Origin: JAIQFL01 sp035295745 | GTDB taxonomy: Bacteria > Acidobacteriota > Terriglobia > Bryobacterales > Bryobacteraceae | Direction: 5' to 3' | DNA length: 64,000 bases | Assembly: GCA_035295745.1 (NCBI GenBank) | Contig: DATGIL010000077.1 | Location: forward strand, 1-64,000 | In this document: positions 9,747-18,757 of the stretch, in pieces | Numbering within the stretch: the stretch's first letter is position 1 | How the letters are laid out: every line of letters starts with the position of its first letter | Program-made: the position numbers and the translations under genes | The notes under the pieces: model-generated | Database searches by the model: none | The model's input: only the letters and a program-made list of their open reading frames with translations | What the model was told of the DNA's origin: nothing

Positions 9747-11861
9747 TTACGAATCGGAGAGGTACGCGAGGACCTCCAACGCGAGCGTATTTAGACTATT
9801 GGTGATGCGGTCCGCCTCCACATTCACTAGCGCATATCTATCCTCAACCGGATCCTTGGAGCCGACGAGCGCGTGATAGTCTTCGCGAAGATCCGGCAGT
9901 TCCGCGGGCTCGATCTTCGAGCCGCGCAGCACCGCGGCGAGATAATACAGCGTCACGTCGACATGATTGGCGAACGTGCGGAATTCGTCGCGCGCCGGCA
10001 TGGCGCGTGTGCGCACCAGTCCCGCCTCCAGGGACATCACCGCGTGTATGAGGCGATGCGAGTTGGCCAGGATGCGGTGCAGCGCACTGATGCGGTCTGC
10101 GGAGACGCCAGGTTCGACAGCGAGGCGCGCCACTGACGCCTCGGCGTTGGAGCGGCTCAGCCGCGCGGTCTGGCGGGTCTGATCCAGTTCCGCCTTCCGG
10201 CGATCGTCCGGATCCAGGTAGGCATCGCGCACCGATTGGAAATACGAGCGGTATCCCTCCAGCATGCGCGCCAGCGCCTCCGGCACCTGGCTTCGCTCCC
10301 ACGTAGGCCAGAGCTGGTAAGCGGCCAGCGCGATGACTCCGCCAACCAGCGTGTTCAGACCGCGGGCCACAATTACCGGACCGGGCTCGATTCCGGTGAC
10401 GGCAAACATCACCACCACCAAACCCGTCAGATTGATCGCAAAGATTCCATAATTCGCGGGTCCGAAGCAGCGCAGCAGGAAAGCGTATAGAACGATCAAC
10501 ACCACCTCCATACCGCGTTGCGGAGCGAGCAGGTGAAACAGCCCGGTGGCGAGCCCCAGTCCGATCAACGTGCCAACCACGCGGAGGATGCCGCGGACGA
10601 AGGTCGTTGTGAAGTCGGGTCGCAGCACGATCGCGATCGTCATCGGAATCCAATAGGGACGCCGCCAGCCCACCTGGTGGGCCACCAGTTCGCCGACCGT
10701 GAGGGAGACGCCCAGCCGCACCGCATGCCGGAAGACCGCCGACTCCAGATTCAAGTTCGCCCGCAGCACCGCCATTACGCCCGCGGCACGCAGGCTCCAC
10801 GGCCGCGAAGCCTCATGTCGATCGAACTCCGCGCCGCCGCTCGGCGTCGCGTGCCCCGACATCTCCACGGCCGAGCGGAGTTGTCCGGCGAGTGCGTCCA
10901 CTTGCCAGCGCGCATCTTGCAGGATCTCGGCCAGCGGCGCGTTGCAACTGCGTTGGCGCAAAGTGCCTGCCAGCGATCGCAGCTCTTCGAACTCGCGAGG
11001 ATGCAGATGTGCGGGCGCGAGGTCGGGAGAAGCCAGCGCGTCAGACACCGAGAGTAAAATGTGCTTCGCGATCTCGAGACTTCGTTCCAAGGCCGCAGTT
11101 TCCACTTCGGTGCAGGTCTCGCGGCCGAGCCGGATTCGCATCCGCGCCAGCACCAGAAGAGCCAGCCGGATCCGCTCGGCCTGGCTGAGCAGGGCAAGGT
11201 AACGTTCGGCTTCGATCGAGTGGGCGCTGTTCAAAGCAGTCAGGGCCACCTGCGCCTGTGTTGCCTCGGCACTGGCGGGCGGAGCCTCCAGCACGAGTGG
11301 GTCGGTCGTGGCGATGGCGGCCAGTTGCTGATAAAGCTGTGCCAGAATACGCCGCTCAGGACCGTACCGCAGGAATGGCCAAAAGGCGAGCGATAGCAGC
11401 GTCTGCAGCAGCCCTCCTCCCAGCGCCGCCGCGCCCGCTGCAACCGCCTTGCCGGGGGACAACGACTGCGCCAGAAAAACGATCAGGGTCACCACCGTGA
11501 CGTTCGAGATGTCGGTGGCCTCGGTGCCCAGCGCCACCATCATACCCGCTGCAAATCCGCAGGTCCCGATCAGCGGCGCGGCCAGCGCCTGGTGGCCTGC
11601 CGATAAGCCGCCGGCAATCACCGCCAGCGAGCAGAACAGGCTTGCCAGCAGCATGCGCCGCAGGCGATGACGATAGGGGTCGGATCCGTCGGAAAAGGAG
11701 ACGTTGAGTGCTCCAGTAGCGCCGATCAGGCCGCTGCCGGGATAGCCTGCGGCAACGCCAATGACCAAGGGCAGGGCGAGTCCCAACGAATTGCGCAACG
11801 CCAGCCATGGAGCGGCCTTTGCGCGCTCATAGCGAAAGACGCCGCGCCAGAACGATGCCAT
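9747..11861 (-). CDS. FUSC-family inner-membrane protein (YccS/aromatic-acid-exporter-like)
   Basis: A 704-residue protein built as two membrane halves of the FUSC type. The first has about six hydrophobic segments within residues 20-165. A helical cytoplasmic region (170-345) follows, then a second set of membrane segments (about 375-500) starting VRLGVSLTVGELVAHQVGWRRPYW, with the family's W-R-P-Y-W-I-P-M-T and VLRPDF features. The C-terminal 200 residues are helical and probably cytoplasmic. Relatives include fusaric-acid-resistance proteins and AaeB/YccS. Efflux of aromatic or other organic acids is plausible, but no membrane-fusion partner is adjacent, so the substrate is open. It sits 43 bases from the ADOP permease gene on the same strand and may be cotranscribed with it. 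Confidence 0.85.
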   Translation of the reverse strand: MASFWRGVFRYERAKAAPWLALRNSLGLALPLVIGVAAGYPGSGLIGATGALNVSFSDGSDPYRHRLRRMLLASLFCSLAVIAGGLSAGHQALAAPLIGTCGFAAGMMVALGTEATDISNVTVVTLIVFLAQSLSPGKAVAAGAAALGGGLLQTLLSLAFWPFLRYGPERRILAQLYQQLAAIATTDPLVLEAPPASAEATQAQVALTALNSAHSIEAERYLALLSQAERIRLALLVLARMRIRLGRETCTEVETAALERSLEIAKHILLSVSDALASPDLAPAHLHPREFEELRSLAGTLRQRSCNAPLAEILQDARWQVDALAGQLRSAVEMSGHATPSGGAEFDRHEASRPWSLRAAGVMAVLRANLNLESAVFRHAVRLGVSLTVGELVAHQVGWRRPYWIPMTIAIVLRPDFTTTFVRGILRVVGTLIGLGLATGLFHLLAPQRGMEVVLIVLYAFLLRCFGPANYGIFAINLTGLVVVMFAVTGIEPGPVIVARGLNTLVGGVIALAAYQLWPTWERSQVPEALARMLEGYRSYFQSVRDAYLDPDDRRKAELDQTRQTARLSRSNAEASVARLAVEPGVSADRISALHRILANSHRLIHAVMSLEAGLVRTRAMPARDEFRTFANHVDVTLYYLAAVLRGSKIEPAELPDLREDYHALVGSKDPVEDRYALVNVEADRITNSLNTLALEVLAYLSDS

Positions 11862-11890
11862 CCACTCTCAGGATAACGGGAAGTCCCCCG

Positions 11891-12343
11891 TTACCTGGGG
11901 CGAATCATTTCGATATAGAGAAACTCACAGGGAGAGGAACTCAGGTTCAGCCCGGTGTACGTGTCGGCGTCAATCCATTGCGTTTCCCCGCCGTGGAGCC
12001 GAATCTCCCGCGAGGGTCCACCAGGATTGGTGAGACGCAAGTTCACGTCACCGAGCGCGACCATCACTCCTGAGCGGGCGTCGTGGAGCGGGATCTTCGC
12101 CGACCCGTCCAACTTGGCGTGCAACACACGCACTTCCGTGTTCTCCTGCTGCACCGTGAAGGATCGCGGCGCAACTTTGGCCACGTCGATGAACCGATCG
12201 AGCACTATCTCAGCCGGAAAACGGTTCGAGAACTGATTGGCGCGGTTCGCCGGAGACGGAGGAGAGATCAATTGGGCGTTCACCAGCACGGCGAAAGCCG
12301 CTCCCGCAACAACGGGTCCCATCCAATGGCGGAGACGAGACAT
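11891..12343 (-). CDS. Small secreted protein, possibly cupin-like
   Basis: A 150-residue protein with an N-terminal signal peptide (MSRLRHWMGP then a hydrophobic run to VNAQ). The mature part is beta-rich (VQQENTEVRVLHAKL, ETQWIDADTYTGLN, SPCEFLYIEMIRP), a pattern reminiscent of small cupin-like secreted proteins, but no metal-ligand set is clear. The ATG at 12343 is favoured over upstream codons in the frame because AAGGAGG (12351-12357) is placed ideally before it. It ends 29 bases upstream of the FUSC gene on the same strand, so the two probably share a transcript. Confidence 0.75.
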   Translation of the reverse strand: MSRLRHWMGPVVAGAAFAVLVNAQLISPPSPANRANQFSNRFPAEIVLDRFIDVAKVAPRSFTVQQENTEVRVLHAKLDGSAKIPLHDARSGVMVALGDVNLRLTNPGGPSREIRLHGGETQWIDADTYTGLNLSSSPCEFLYIEMIRPR

Positions 12344-12423
12344 AAATAGACCTCCTTGCGCGCATTGTAGCAATTGGACTCACTCGCTGGGCGAGTCACT
12401 CCACGGCAGGGCGTGATGTGACC

Positions 12424-12450
12424 AAAAAAAGGCAGGTCCAGCGACCTGCC
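12424..12450 (-). terminator. Intrinsic terminator for a minus-strand transcript
   Basis: GGCAGGTC and GACCTGCC form an 8-bp stem with a 4-base loop (12431-12450). On the minus strand the stem is followed by seven T residues (12430-12424). It lies upstream of the gene starting at 12343, so it ends an incoming minus-strand transcript that has no recognised gene. Confidence 0.6.
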
Positions 12451-12997
12451 CCCATCCGCCGGCGGGAGGAATACGCCGGTTGATGTTCGAATACAATCTC
12501 AAAGACTCCCGCCGCGTCTAAAAAACTACACCCGTTAAAATCGATTTGAATTTACTTTCGCGCAATTTTTCCCGTCGAGTCGAATGTTAGATTTGTTGCG
12601 CGATGACACGGCTTCCCGGCCCCGATACCCATAGCTGACTCGACGAACGGGGTACACCGCTTAGAGGGAGATCCCCGGTCGCGCGCATGAATAAGGTTCT
12701 GTTCTTCGAATCCACTGCGGAACACCTCGAGAAGCAAGGCCTCTGGGAAGACGCCGGGCGTTTCCGTCTCGCCGCCGAGCCGAACCGCCATTTCCTAAGC
12801 CTTGCCGCCATTGCTTGGAAACGGCGCAAAATGTCGCAGCTTAAGCGGCGTGGTTCTCGGGGGTGGGCGAATCAATCCCGTCGATGTCAACCAGAATTCC
12901 CTGTAAGTTATTGAAAGTGAGAGGGTGCGCCTGTCGGAGTCGGACGGTTTTGATGCGGCGAACTCGCGGCAAGCCGGCTTGGTGTACGCTTTTGGTT
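12451..12997. other. Stretch without a recognised protein gene, AT-richer than its surroundings
   Basis: Bases 12480-12600 are clearly AT-richer than the flanks. Short frames on both strands (for example 12687-12914 plus and 12552-12791 minus) lack motifs and Shine-Dalgarno sequences. The minus-strand terminator at 12424-12450 implies a transcript from here, perhaps a small RNA. A repeat copy sits at 12893-12947. Confidence 0.45.
12893..12947 (+). repeat. Copy 1 of a 55-bp dispersed element (CTGTAAGNTATTGA type)
   Basis: Contains CCTGTAAGTTATTGAA and, about 15 bases on, GTCGGAGTCGGACGG. The copy at 38224-38280 has CTGTAAGCTATTGAA and a matching GTCGGACTCAGACGG at the same spacing. Both lie just upstream of degraded genes. 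Confidence 0.5.
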
Positions 12998-13629
12998 GTG
13001 ATCAGAAACCGGCTTGCACTGATTATCGCGGCAGTGGCCAGCGCGGGCACCGGCTACACAGACAAGTCCCTCCGTTCCTCTGGTCTCGGTTTGCGAGGTA
13101 CTGCGAAACCTGGATACCTATCGGGACAAGCTGGTTGTCGTGGTAGGCCTGTGGTCCACCACTTTCGAAGGCAGTCTGATCAGTGAGCCGTGTGAGCCAG
13201 GCAATCGCATTTCGTTCAAGGACAGCAGTGGCCCGGCATGATGCAAGCCGGCGAGATGGAGCCGATCAAGCCGGGCGCACCGGCGCGGTCCGATTTTCCA
13301 ATCGAAGAGGCCCATCTTTGGCAAAAACTGCGCGAGGTCGCCGGAGGGATTGCCCAGACGCCGCCTGTTCACGAAAGCCCCGAAACAGCGGGTAGCTGGA
13401 CGGCTGTCTATTGCCGGATTCAGAGCCCTGTTTCCCTGCGGCATCGCGGTCTGCGTGGAAATGGATACGGATTGAACGGCAGTATCCCCGCGCGGTCATC
13501 CACATCATCCAAACAAAGGAACTCATCATTGGGCGCGATGGACGCGCAGTCGTGAACAAACAGCCCGTACCCGATTTGCCGGATCCACCGATTGTCTCAC
13601 TACCAGTCCCACCGCCGGCGCGCCGTTGA
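12998..13629 (+). pseudogene. Decayed gene for a small secreted protein (multiple frameshifts)
   Basis: A GTG at 12998 starts a signal-peptide-like segment (VIRNRLALIIAAVASAG). The frame must change near 13066 to continue as VSVCEVLRNLDTYRDKL, with GLWSTTFEGSLISE, ending at a TGA at 13239. Another frame then gives EEAHLWQKLREVAGG, SWTAVYCRIQSP and GNGYGLNG. A third change near 13475 is needed to read QYPRAVIHIIQTKEL to a stop at 13627. The pieces, in order, resemble small secreted acidobacterial proteins with a SVCEVL..Y.GK.V.V.G motif and a C-terminal YP..... tail. Three phase changes in 630 bases point to decay, although clustered sequencing errors cannot be excluded. Confidence 0.55.
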
Positions 13630-13658
13630 TCCCCGGACCGTTGTGCTAGTGTGGACCT

Positions 13659-15737
13659 GTGAATCCGGCAAACCTCAGCCGGCGCGGGCTCCTGAAGCTG
13701 GCAGGATCATACGGCGCGACACTCGCCCTGGGAACTTCCTTCGCGCGAACCTCGCCTCTCCGCTGGGAGGAGCGCCGCGACCTTTATCCGCAAGGCGTCG
13801 CCTCCGCCGATCCCCATCCCGACAGCGTGATTCTCTGGACGCGCCGGCCACCCGCCGAAGGCAAAGAGACGCGCGAGTTGACGGTCGAAATCGCAGCCGA
13901 CTCCGAATTCCATCGCGTAGTAGCGACCGCGAAGGCGGCCATCTCCGAACACACGGACTGGACCTGCCGCGTGCTGGCGACTCACCTCAAACCGGCGCAA
14001 GTCTACTGGTATCGCTTCGTGGACGAGCACGGAGCCGGTAGCCGGATCGGGCGCACGGTCACGGCTCCGGCCGACCGCGACGGACGGCCAGTTCGTTTCG
14101 CCTTTGTGAGCTGCCAGAACGTGCAGCAGGGCGCCTCCAGTGCTTACCGCCGGATGATCCTCGAAGACAAGCAGCAGCCGCCCGAAGAGCGCCTGGGGTT
14201 CGTCATGCACCTGGGGGATTTCGTCTACGAGATCGTCTGGTATCCCGAGGATCGTCCGCAGGGAATGTATGCGCGCAGGCTGCGCGACATCGTCCGCTAT
14301 GCGCATGGCGAGAAACACCGTGACTTCCACGTGCCCACCACCGTGGAGGATTACCGCGCCCTCTATCGCGCCTACCTCCTGGATCCCGATCTGCAGGACG
14401 CCCGCGCCTGGCTGCCCTTCGTCTGCATGTGGGACAATCACGAGTTCTCGTGGAAGGGATGGCAGACTCAACAGGACTTCGGGGAAGGTCTCCTGCCCGC
14501 GCAGACACGAAAGGTCGCGGCGTGCCAGGCGTGGTTTGAGTATCAGCCATCGCGCGCGGTGCGGGCGAATCCCGCTGCCGCGGACCAATACACTCCACCC
14601 GCGGTGAAGGACGCGGCGCTTCGCAATTTTGACGAGAGCGGACTGGGGCAGGAACCGGGGAATCTGGCGGCGATCCACAGCCTCAAGCTCTCCCGGACGC
14701 TGCGTTGGGGCCGGAATGTGGAGTTGATCCTCACCGACAACCGTTCGTTTCGCTCACAACCGATTTCTGATCGCGAGGAGTTTGTTTCGTTCCGCGCGCA
14801 AGGATTTCCGCAGGGAAGTCCGGCGGACATTGTGGAGATCCTGGACGCGGGCCGCAGCCATGGCGGCGGCCACCCCCCGGAAACGATCGAATTCGGCGGC
14901 CGGGCGTTCGCCAATCCGGCCAGGAATCGCGCTCCGCAGTCGATGCTGGGTGCGGAGCAGAAGGCCTGGTTTCTGGATCGCCTGCGCACCTCCAAAGCAG
15001 CATGGAAGCTGTGGGGCAACTCGGTGGCGATGCTCGACTGGCGCGCAGATTTCGCCAATCTGCCGGAGGGCTTGCCCAAATGGCCTGTGGCAGGGTACGC
15101 GCTGTTTACGGACGATGACTGGTCAGGCTACCGCGCCGAACGCGCGGAGATCCTGAACTTCGTTCGCAAGCAAGGCATCGCCGGTTTCGCAGCGCTGGCG
15201 GGCGATCGGCACGCGTTCACGGCGGGGCTGGTGTCCTCCTCCCTGCCGCCGGCAGCGTTCGACGCAGTCGGCGTGGAGTTCATCACGGGATCGGTCTCGG
15301 CTCCCGGACTATTCGAAGCTCTCGAATACAATTTGCCCAAGGATCATCCTCTGCGCCCGCTCTTCCTGCACGAGCCGCGCGCAGGAGGTCCGGTGCAGCC
15401 CGCCTTCAACTTCCTGATGATGCACGGGGTCGCCGCGGCGCTCGAACTGCAGCGGACTGACGACTTGCAGGCCGCAGTCGCCAAGTCGAACCCGGAAGTC
15501 GCGCCGCATCTTTCCTTTACCGATGTCGGGGGACATGGATACACCTCGGTGCGCGCCACCGCGCAGGCTCTGGAGGTAGAGTTCGTTTGCGTGCCGCGGC
15601 CCGTGGAGCGCAATACCTCTGAAGATGGCGGGCCGTTGGCGTACCGGGTGACGCATCGAGTCGCGTTGTGGAAGCCGGGAGAGCGCCCGCGGATGGAGCG
15701 GGTTGCGCAGCAAGGAACCTTCCCGCTCTCTGTGTGA
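13659..15737 (+). CDS. phoD: PhoD-like alkaline phosphatase/phosphodiesterase, Tat-exported
   Basis: A 692-residue protein with a twin-arginine signal (SRRGLLKLAGSYGATLALG). The PhoD N-terminal domain follows (GVASADPHPDSVILWTR), then the metallophosphatase core. Visible motifs are VSCQNV, HLGDFVYE, the metal-site block MWDNHEFSWKG, WGNSVAMLDW and AGDRHAF. PhoD enzymes hydrolyse phosphomonoesters and diesters in the periplasm with Fe/Ca cofactors, releasing phosphate. The start is GTG at 13659; there is no strong Shine-Dalgarno sequence. Insertions relative to Bacillus PhoD make it longer than the classical enzyme. It is convergent with the polyferredoxin gene, with only 4 bases between their ends. 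Confidence 0.88.
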   Translation: MNPANLSRRGLLKLAGSYGATLALGTSFARTSPLRWEERRDLYPQGVASADPHPDSVILWTRRPPAEGKETRELTVEIAADSEFHRVVATAKAAISEHTDWTCRVLATHLKPAQVYWYRFVDEHGAGSRIGRTVTAPADRDGRPVRFAFVSCQNVQQGASSAYRRMILEDKQQPPEERLGFVMHLGDFVYEIVWYPEDRPQGMYARRLRDIVRYAHGEKHRDFHVPTTVEDYRALYRAYLLDPDLQDARAWLPFVCMWDNHEFSWKGWQTQQDFGEGLLPAQTRKVAACQAWFEYQPSRAVRANPAAADQYTPPAVKDAALRNFDESGLGQEPGNLAAIHSLKLSRTLRWGRNVELILTDNRSFRSQPISDREEFVSFRAQGFPQGSPADIVEILDAGRSHGGGHPPETIEFGGRAFANPARNRAPQSMLGAEQKAWFLDRLRTSKAAWKLWGNSVAMLDWRADFANLPEGLPKWPVAGYALFTDDDWSGYRAERAEILNFVRKQGIAGFAALAGDRHAFTAGLVSSSLPPAAFDAVGVEFITGSVSAPGLFEALEYNLPKDHPLRPLFLHEPRAGGPVQPAFNFLMMHGVAAALELQRTDDLQAAVAKSNPEVAPHLSFTDVGGHGYTSVRATAQALEVEFVCVPRPVERNTSEDGGPLAYRVTHRVALWKPGERPRMERVAQQGTFPLSV

Positions 15738-15741
15738 AGGT

Positions 15742-16797
15742 CTAAGGGTGCGTGAACTCGTTGGCGTGCGGGATCAGTTCCTGGTAGATCCGATTCGGAA
15801 GGTCCGTCTTCCAGTGCCCCGTGGCCTGCGCGAATCCGCAGATCCCGACGAAGAGTAGAGCCACTCCGGCGGCCACGATCCACGCCGGGACCTCCTTTTT
15901 GCCCGGCGCGGCCAGCATCAGCGCGCCTGCCGCAGGACAACTGGCAACGCACTGCAGGCACCCGGTACACTCGGCCGACCGGATCTGGATCAGTTGGTCA
16001 ACTGCCAAGGCGGAAGGACAGGCCTTCGCGCACTTGCCGCAATCGATACACAAGGACGCGTCGCGGCGGATTCTCAAGGGGCTCACCAGCGAGGCAAACC
16101 CCATCAGCGCGCCGTAGGGACAGAGATAGCGGCACCAGAAGTTCTGCACGAATACGGAAAGCACCACCAGCAGCGCGATCACAATTCCGCCACTGAGCCC
16201 CAGGAAACGGAAGAAGTTGAGCATCTTCACGTCGTCCACAATGCCGTACGGTCCTTCCAGGAAGGCGCGAATGCCGGGAACGCTCATGGAGCAGACGGCA
16301 TAGAGAAAGAGCCCCAGTAGAACGTATTTCAGGCTGCGCAGGACGAGATCGAAGCCGCGAGGCAGGCGAAAATTCCGAACGAACGCCTTTTGCCCGAGCC
16401 GCCACAAGTACTCCGAGAGGCTGCCGACCGGGCAGAGCCAGCCGCAGAAGCTTTTGCGAAAAAGCCAGGACATCGCCAGAAAGGCGACCAGCAGGAACAT
16501 GCCGGCCGGGTGCAGGCGCGGGATTGCGCCGGTCAGCAGAAAGACCTTTAGATTCATCAGAGAAGCGATGGGTAACCACCCTTCCACACCGGCTGGACGA
16601 TCGACCCGAATCGACCTGCCGCCGGTCTCGAAATAGCGGACGAAGAGGTAAAACTCCAAGCCCATCCAGACGTTCAGCGCGAGGAAAGCCAGTTGAAACC
16701 CGTGCCGGAGGGTCTGGGAACGGTCGGGAAGTGCGCGCCGAATCAACCTTTTGCGGGTGGGGACGATAGGATTTGGGGCAAGTGTGGCCATTTGCAT
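15742..16797 (-). CDS. Membrane polyferredoxin (NapH/RnfC-like 4Fe-4S protein)
   Basis: A 351-residue protein with about five transmembrane segments, two membrane-proximal cysteine motifs CGWLCPVG and CRYLCPYG, and two C-terminal ferredoxin motifs CIDCGKCAKACP and CTGCLQCVASCP. This matches the NapH/CcoG/NosR-C-terminal group that passes electrons across or along the membrane. The ATG at 16797 is preferred because GAGGG lies 9 bases upstream; the frame also has a TTG at 16806 and an ATG at 16791. No reductase subunits lie nearby, so the partner is unknown. It is divergent from the J-domain gene. Confidence 0.82.
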   Translation of the reverse strand: MQMATLAPNPIVPTRKRLIRRALPDRSQTLRHGFQLAFLALNVWMGLEFYLFVRYFETGGRSIRVDRPAGVEGWLPIASLMNLKVFLLTGAIPRLHPAGMFLLVAFLAMSWLFRKSFCGWLCPVGSLSEYLWRLGQKAFVRNFRLPRGFDLVLRSLKYVLLGLFLYAVCSMSVPGIRAFLEGPYGIVDDVKMLNFFRFLGLSGGIVIALLVVLSVFVQNFWCRYLCPYGALMGFASLVSPLRIRRDASLCIDCGKCAKACPSALAVDQLIQIRSAECTGCLQCVASCPAAGALMLAAPGKKEVPAWIVAAGVALLFVGICGFAQATGHWKTDLPNRIYQELIPHANEFTHP

Positions 16798-16935
16798 TTC
16801 CACCAACCCTCAGCGTAGAGTTTCGCGATAGGCAGGCGCAGTGACTGGAGTCACAACGAATTCCGTCGAGGTGCCCTCCTGAAAACCTCAATTGCCGCCG
16901 ATATCCGTCTCAGAGTGCCGTATGGCGGCAGCACA

Positions 16936-17943
16936 ATGATGGACTACTACGAAGAATTGGGGGTCGATCGCGGGGCGTCGTCTGACGAAATCCGGCAGGC
17001 TTACAAACACCTGGTGCGCCTGCTTCATCCCGACCATTGCAGCGACCAAGCGGCGCGCCCGCTGGCAGACCTGCAGATGAAACGGCTCAACGAAATTCTG
17101 CATGTGCTCACGACTCCAGCTGAAAGGGAACTCTATGATCGGGAACGATGTGGCCCGGCGCCCCAGGCCGTTCTGGCGATTCTGCCGGGGATGGCACCGC
17201 ACCGCTCGCCTCCGTGGTTTTGGCTGGCGGCGGGTGGTGGCGCGTGTCTCGTAATGCTGGCGATGCTGGTGTACGCTCCAGCTTCTGTACCGAATCCGCC
17301 GGCTCCTCGCGATCAACCCGTACCGGCGTTCCCAATGGGGCCGCAGAAAGCGGCCGTCAAACGCGTGAATTCTGGTTCCCCCCTTTCGGTGGCAAACCGT
17401 CCCGCCAGAACGCAGCTACAGGCCGGTATCGCAGCGGCGTCCGGAGTTTCCACACCGCCGCCAGACAACGATCCTCCTCCGCTCACCGAGCCTTCTCTCA
17501 CACCCATGCTCGAACCACTGATGAATACAGGACCACCGAGTCCGATACTGGAGCCGGTGCCGCCAACCAGCGCCAATCCACGGGGTTGGACAGGAGTGTG
17601 GTTGCTGGCGGGATCCTCTTACTCAAAGATCAGCGGCATGTACCCTCCGGAATTCATCGAGCTCAGCCTGGCCGAGAACGACGGAATCTTGAGCGGACAT
17701 TACCGCAGCCGCTACCGCATCGCCGATCAGGCGATATCTCCTGTGGTGTCCTTCCAATTCGAAGGCAGGGCCGGTGCGGATCGGGCAAGTCTGTCATGGA
17801 GTGGCAGCGGCGGCTCCAAAGGCCAGGTGCAGCTTCGACTGCTTCCGGGCGGTGGACTGGAGGTAAGCTGGATTGCCGATCAGGTCAGTCCGGAACTGCA
17901 ATTGATCTCCGGAACGGCGACGCTGGCCCGCAAATGGGAGTGA
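16936..17943 (+). CDS. J-domain membrane protein
   Basis: A 335-residue protein that starts with a J domain (residues 1-70: MMDYYEELGVDRGAS, HPD motif in LLHPDHCSD). One transmembrane segment follows (about 95-120, FWLAAGGGACLVMLAMLVY). A Pro-rich linker (PPPDNDPPPL) leads to a C-terminal beta-rich domain (WTGVWLLAGS to the end) that should be outside the cytoplasm. The J domain would recruit cytoplasmic DnaK to the membrane. The C-terminal domain is not one I recognise. The start at 16936 was chosen because the J domain begins there; an ATG at 16939 is equally possible, and the upstream in-frame codon at 16915 adds only seven residues. Confidence 0.8.
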   Translation: MMDYYEELGVDRGASSDEIRQAYKHLVRLLHPDHCSDQAARPLADLQMKRLNEILHVLTTPAERELYDRERCGPAPQAVLAILPGMAPHRSPPWFWLAAGGGACLVMLAMLVYAPASVPNPPAPRDQPVPAFPMGPQKAAVKRVNSGSPLSVANRPARTQLQAGIAAASGVSTPPPDNDPPPLTEPSLTPMLEPLMNTGPPSPILEPVPPTSANPRGWTGVWLLAGSSYSKISGMYPPEFIELSLAENDGILSGHYRSRYRIADQAISPVVSFQFEGRAGADRASLSWSGSGGSKGQVQLRLLPGGGLEVSWIADQVSPELQLISGTATLARKWE

Positions 17944-17953
17944 CGGAAGGCGA

Positions 17954-18709
17954 TTACCAAAGCGCGTACCAAGGTCGTTTGCGCTTGGCGAATGGAGCTG
18001 ACGACACGGGCAGACCCTCCAGAACCAGCCCTGGATTCTCCACCAGAAGGCAATCTGCGACTTCGGGCTCGAAGGTCTCGCGAACATACTGTTCCACCCC
18101 GTTCAGAACGGGCGGACGATGTTCCAGATCGTGGGCATCACTGGCCAGGAAATGGACCAGTCCATGGGCCATGAGTTGATGGCTCGCCGCTCTTGCCGAT
18201 TTTCCGAAGCGGCCGAGCAGCGATTGTGCGGTCACCTGCATCGAGCATCCGCGGCTGGCCCACTCTTCCAATTCGGAAATTCGGGTCCGCAGCATGGGAT
18301 TTCTCTCGGGGTGCGCAATGACGGGACGCAGTCCGCGGTCGAGCATCTTATCGAGAATTCCGGTCGTGCTCTTGGGAATCAGAAAGTCGGAGAACTCCAC
18401 CAACAGGTGGCCGCGATGGGCGATCGAATACTGTTCCGGATTGCGGAGCGCGTTTTCGATCCCGTCCAGGGTCATGTGAAGCTCGCAGCCATAGTGGATG
18501 CGGATCAGGTCGCCTGCCGCCCGTTGCAACTCGCCGAGCAGTTGCTCGACCTCCGCCGGATCAAACTCGAAGGTCAGATTGCTGTGGGAAGTGGCGACGA
18601 TATCGGTGGTTCCGGCGGCCGCCGCCATCTTCAACATCTCCAACGCCTGCTCCAGGTCGCGCGCTCCATCGTCGAGCCCGGGCAGGATGTGGGAGTGAAT
18701 ATCGATCAT
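17954..18709 (-). CDS. cpsB: CpsB/CapC-type phosphotyrosine phosphatase (PHP fold)
   Basis: A 251-residue PHP-superfamily protein opening with the metal-binding motif MIDIHSHILPGLDDGA, typical of CpsB/YwqE manganese-dependent tyrosine phosphatases that dephosphorylate bacterial tyrosine kinases controlling capsule synthesis. Further metal ligands are visible as TSH, the GCELHM block, AHPERN and ASDAHD. The likely substrate in this window is the BY-kinase at 56755-58938, about 38 kb away, so the pair is split. It sits 48 bases downstream of the NtrC-type regulator on the same strand and may be in that operon, which would tie EPS control to the two-component system. Confidence 0.85.
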   Translation of the reverse strand: MIDIHSHILPGLDDGARDLEQALEMLKMAAAAGTTDIVATSHSNLTFEFDPAEVEQLLGELQRAAGDLIRIHYGCELHMTLDGIENALRNPEQYSIAHRGHLLVEFSDFLIPKSTTGILDKMLDRGLRPVIAHPERNPMLRTRISELEEWASRGCSMQVTAQSLLGRFGKSARAASHQLMAHGLVHFLASDAHDLEHRPPVLNGVEQYVRETFEPEVADCLLVENPGLVLEGLPVSSAPFAKRKRPWYALW

Positions 18710-18757
18710 CGGCGATGCAGCCTATCGGAGGGTTAGCGAGTAACGGCTTGGCTGCCG

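Noticed and set aside
12687..12914. 75-residue open frame as a small gene
   Set aside because: No ribosome binding site, no motif, and its end runs into the dispersed repeat copy.
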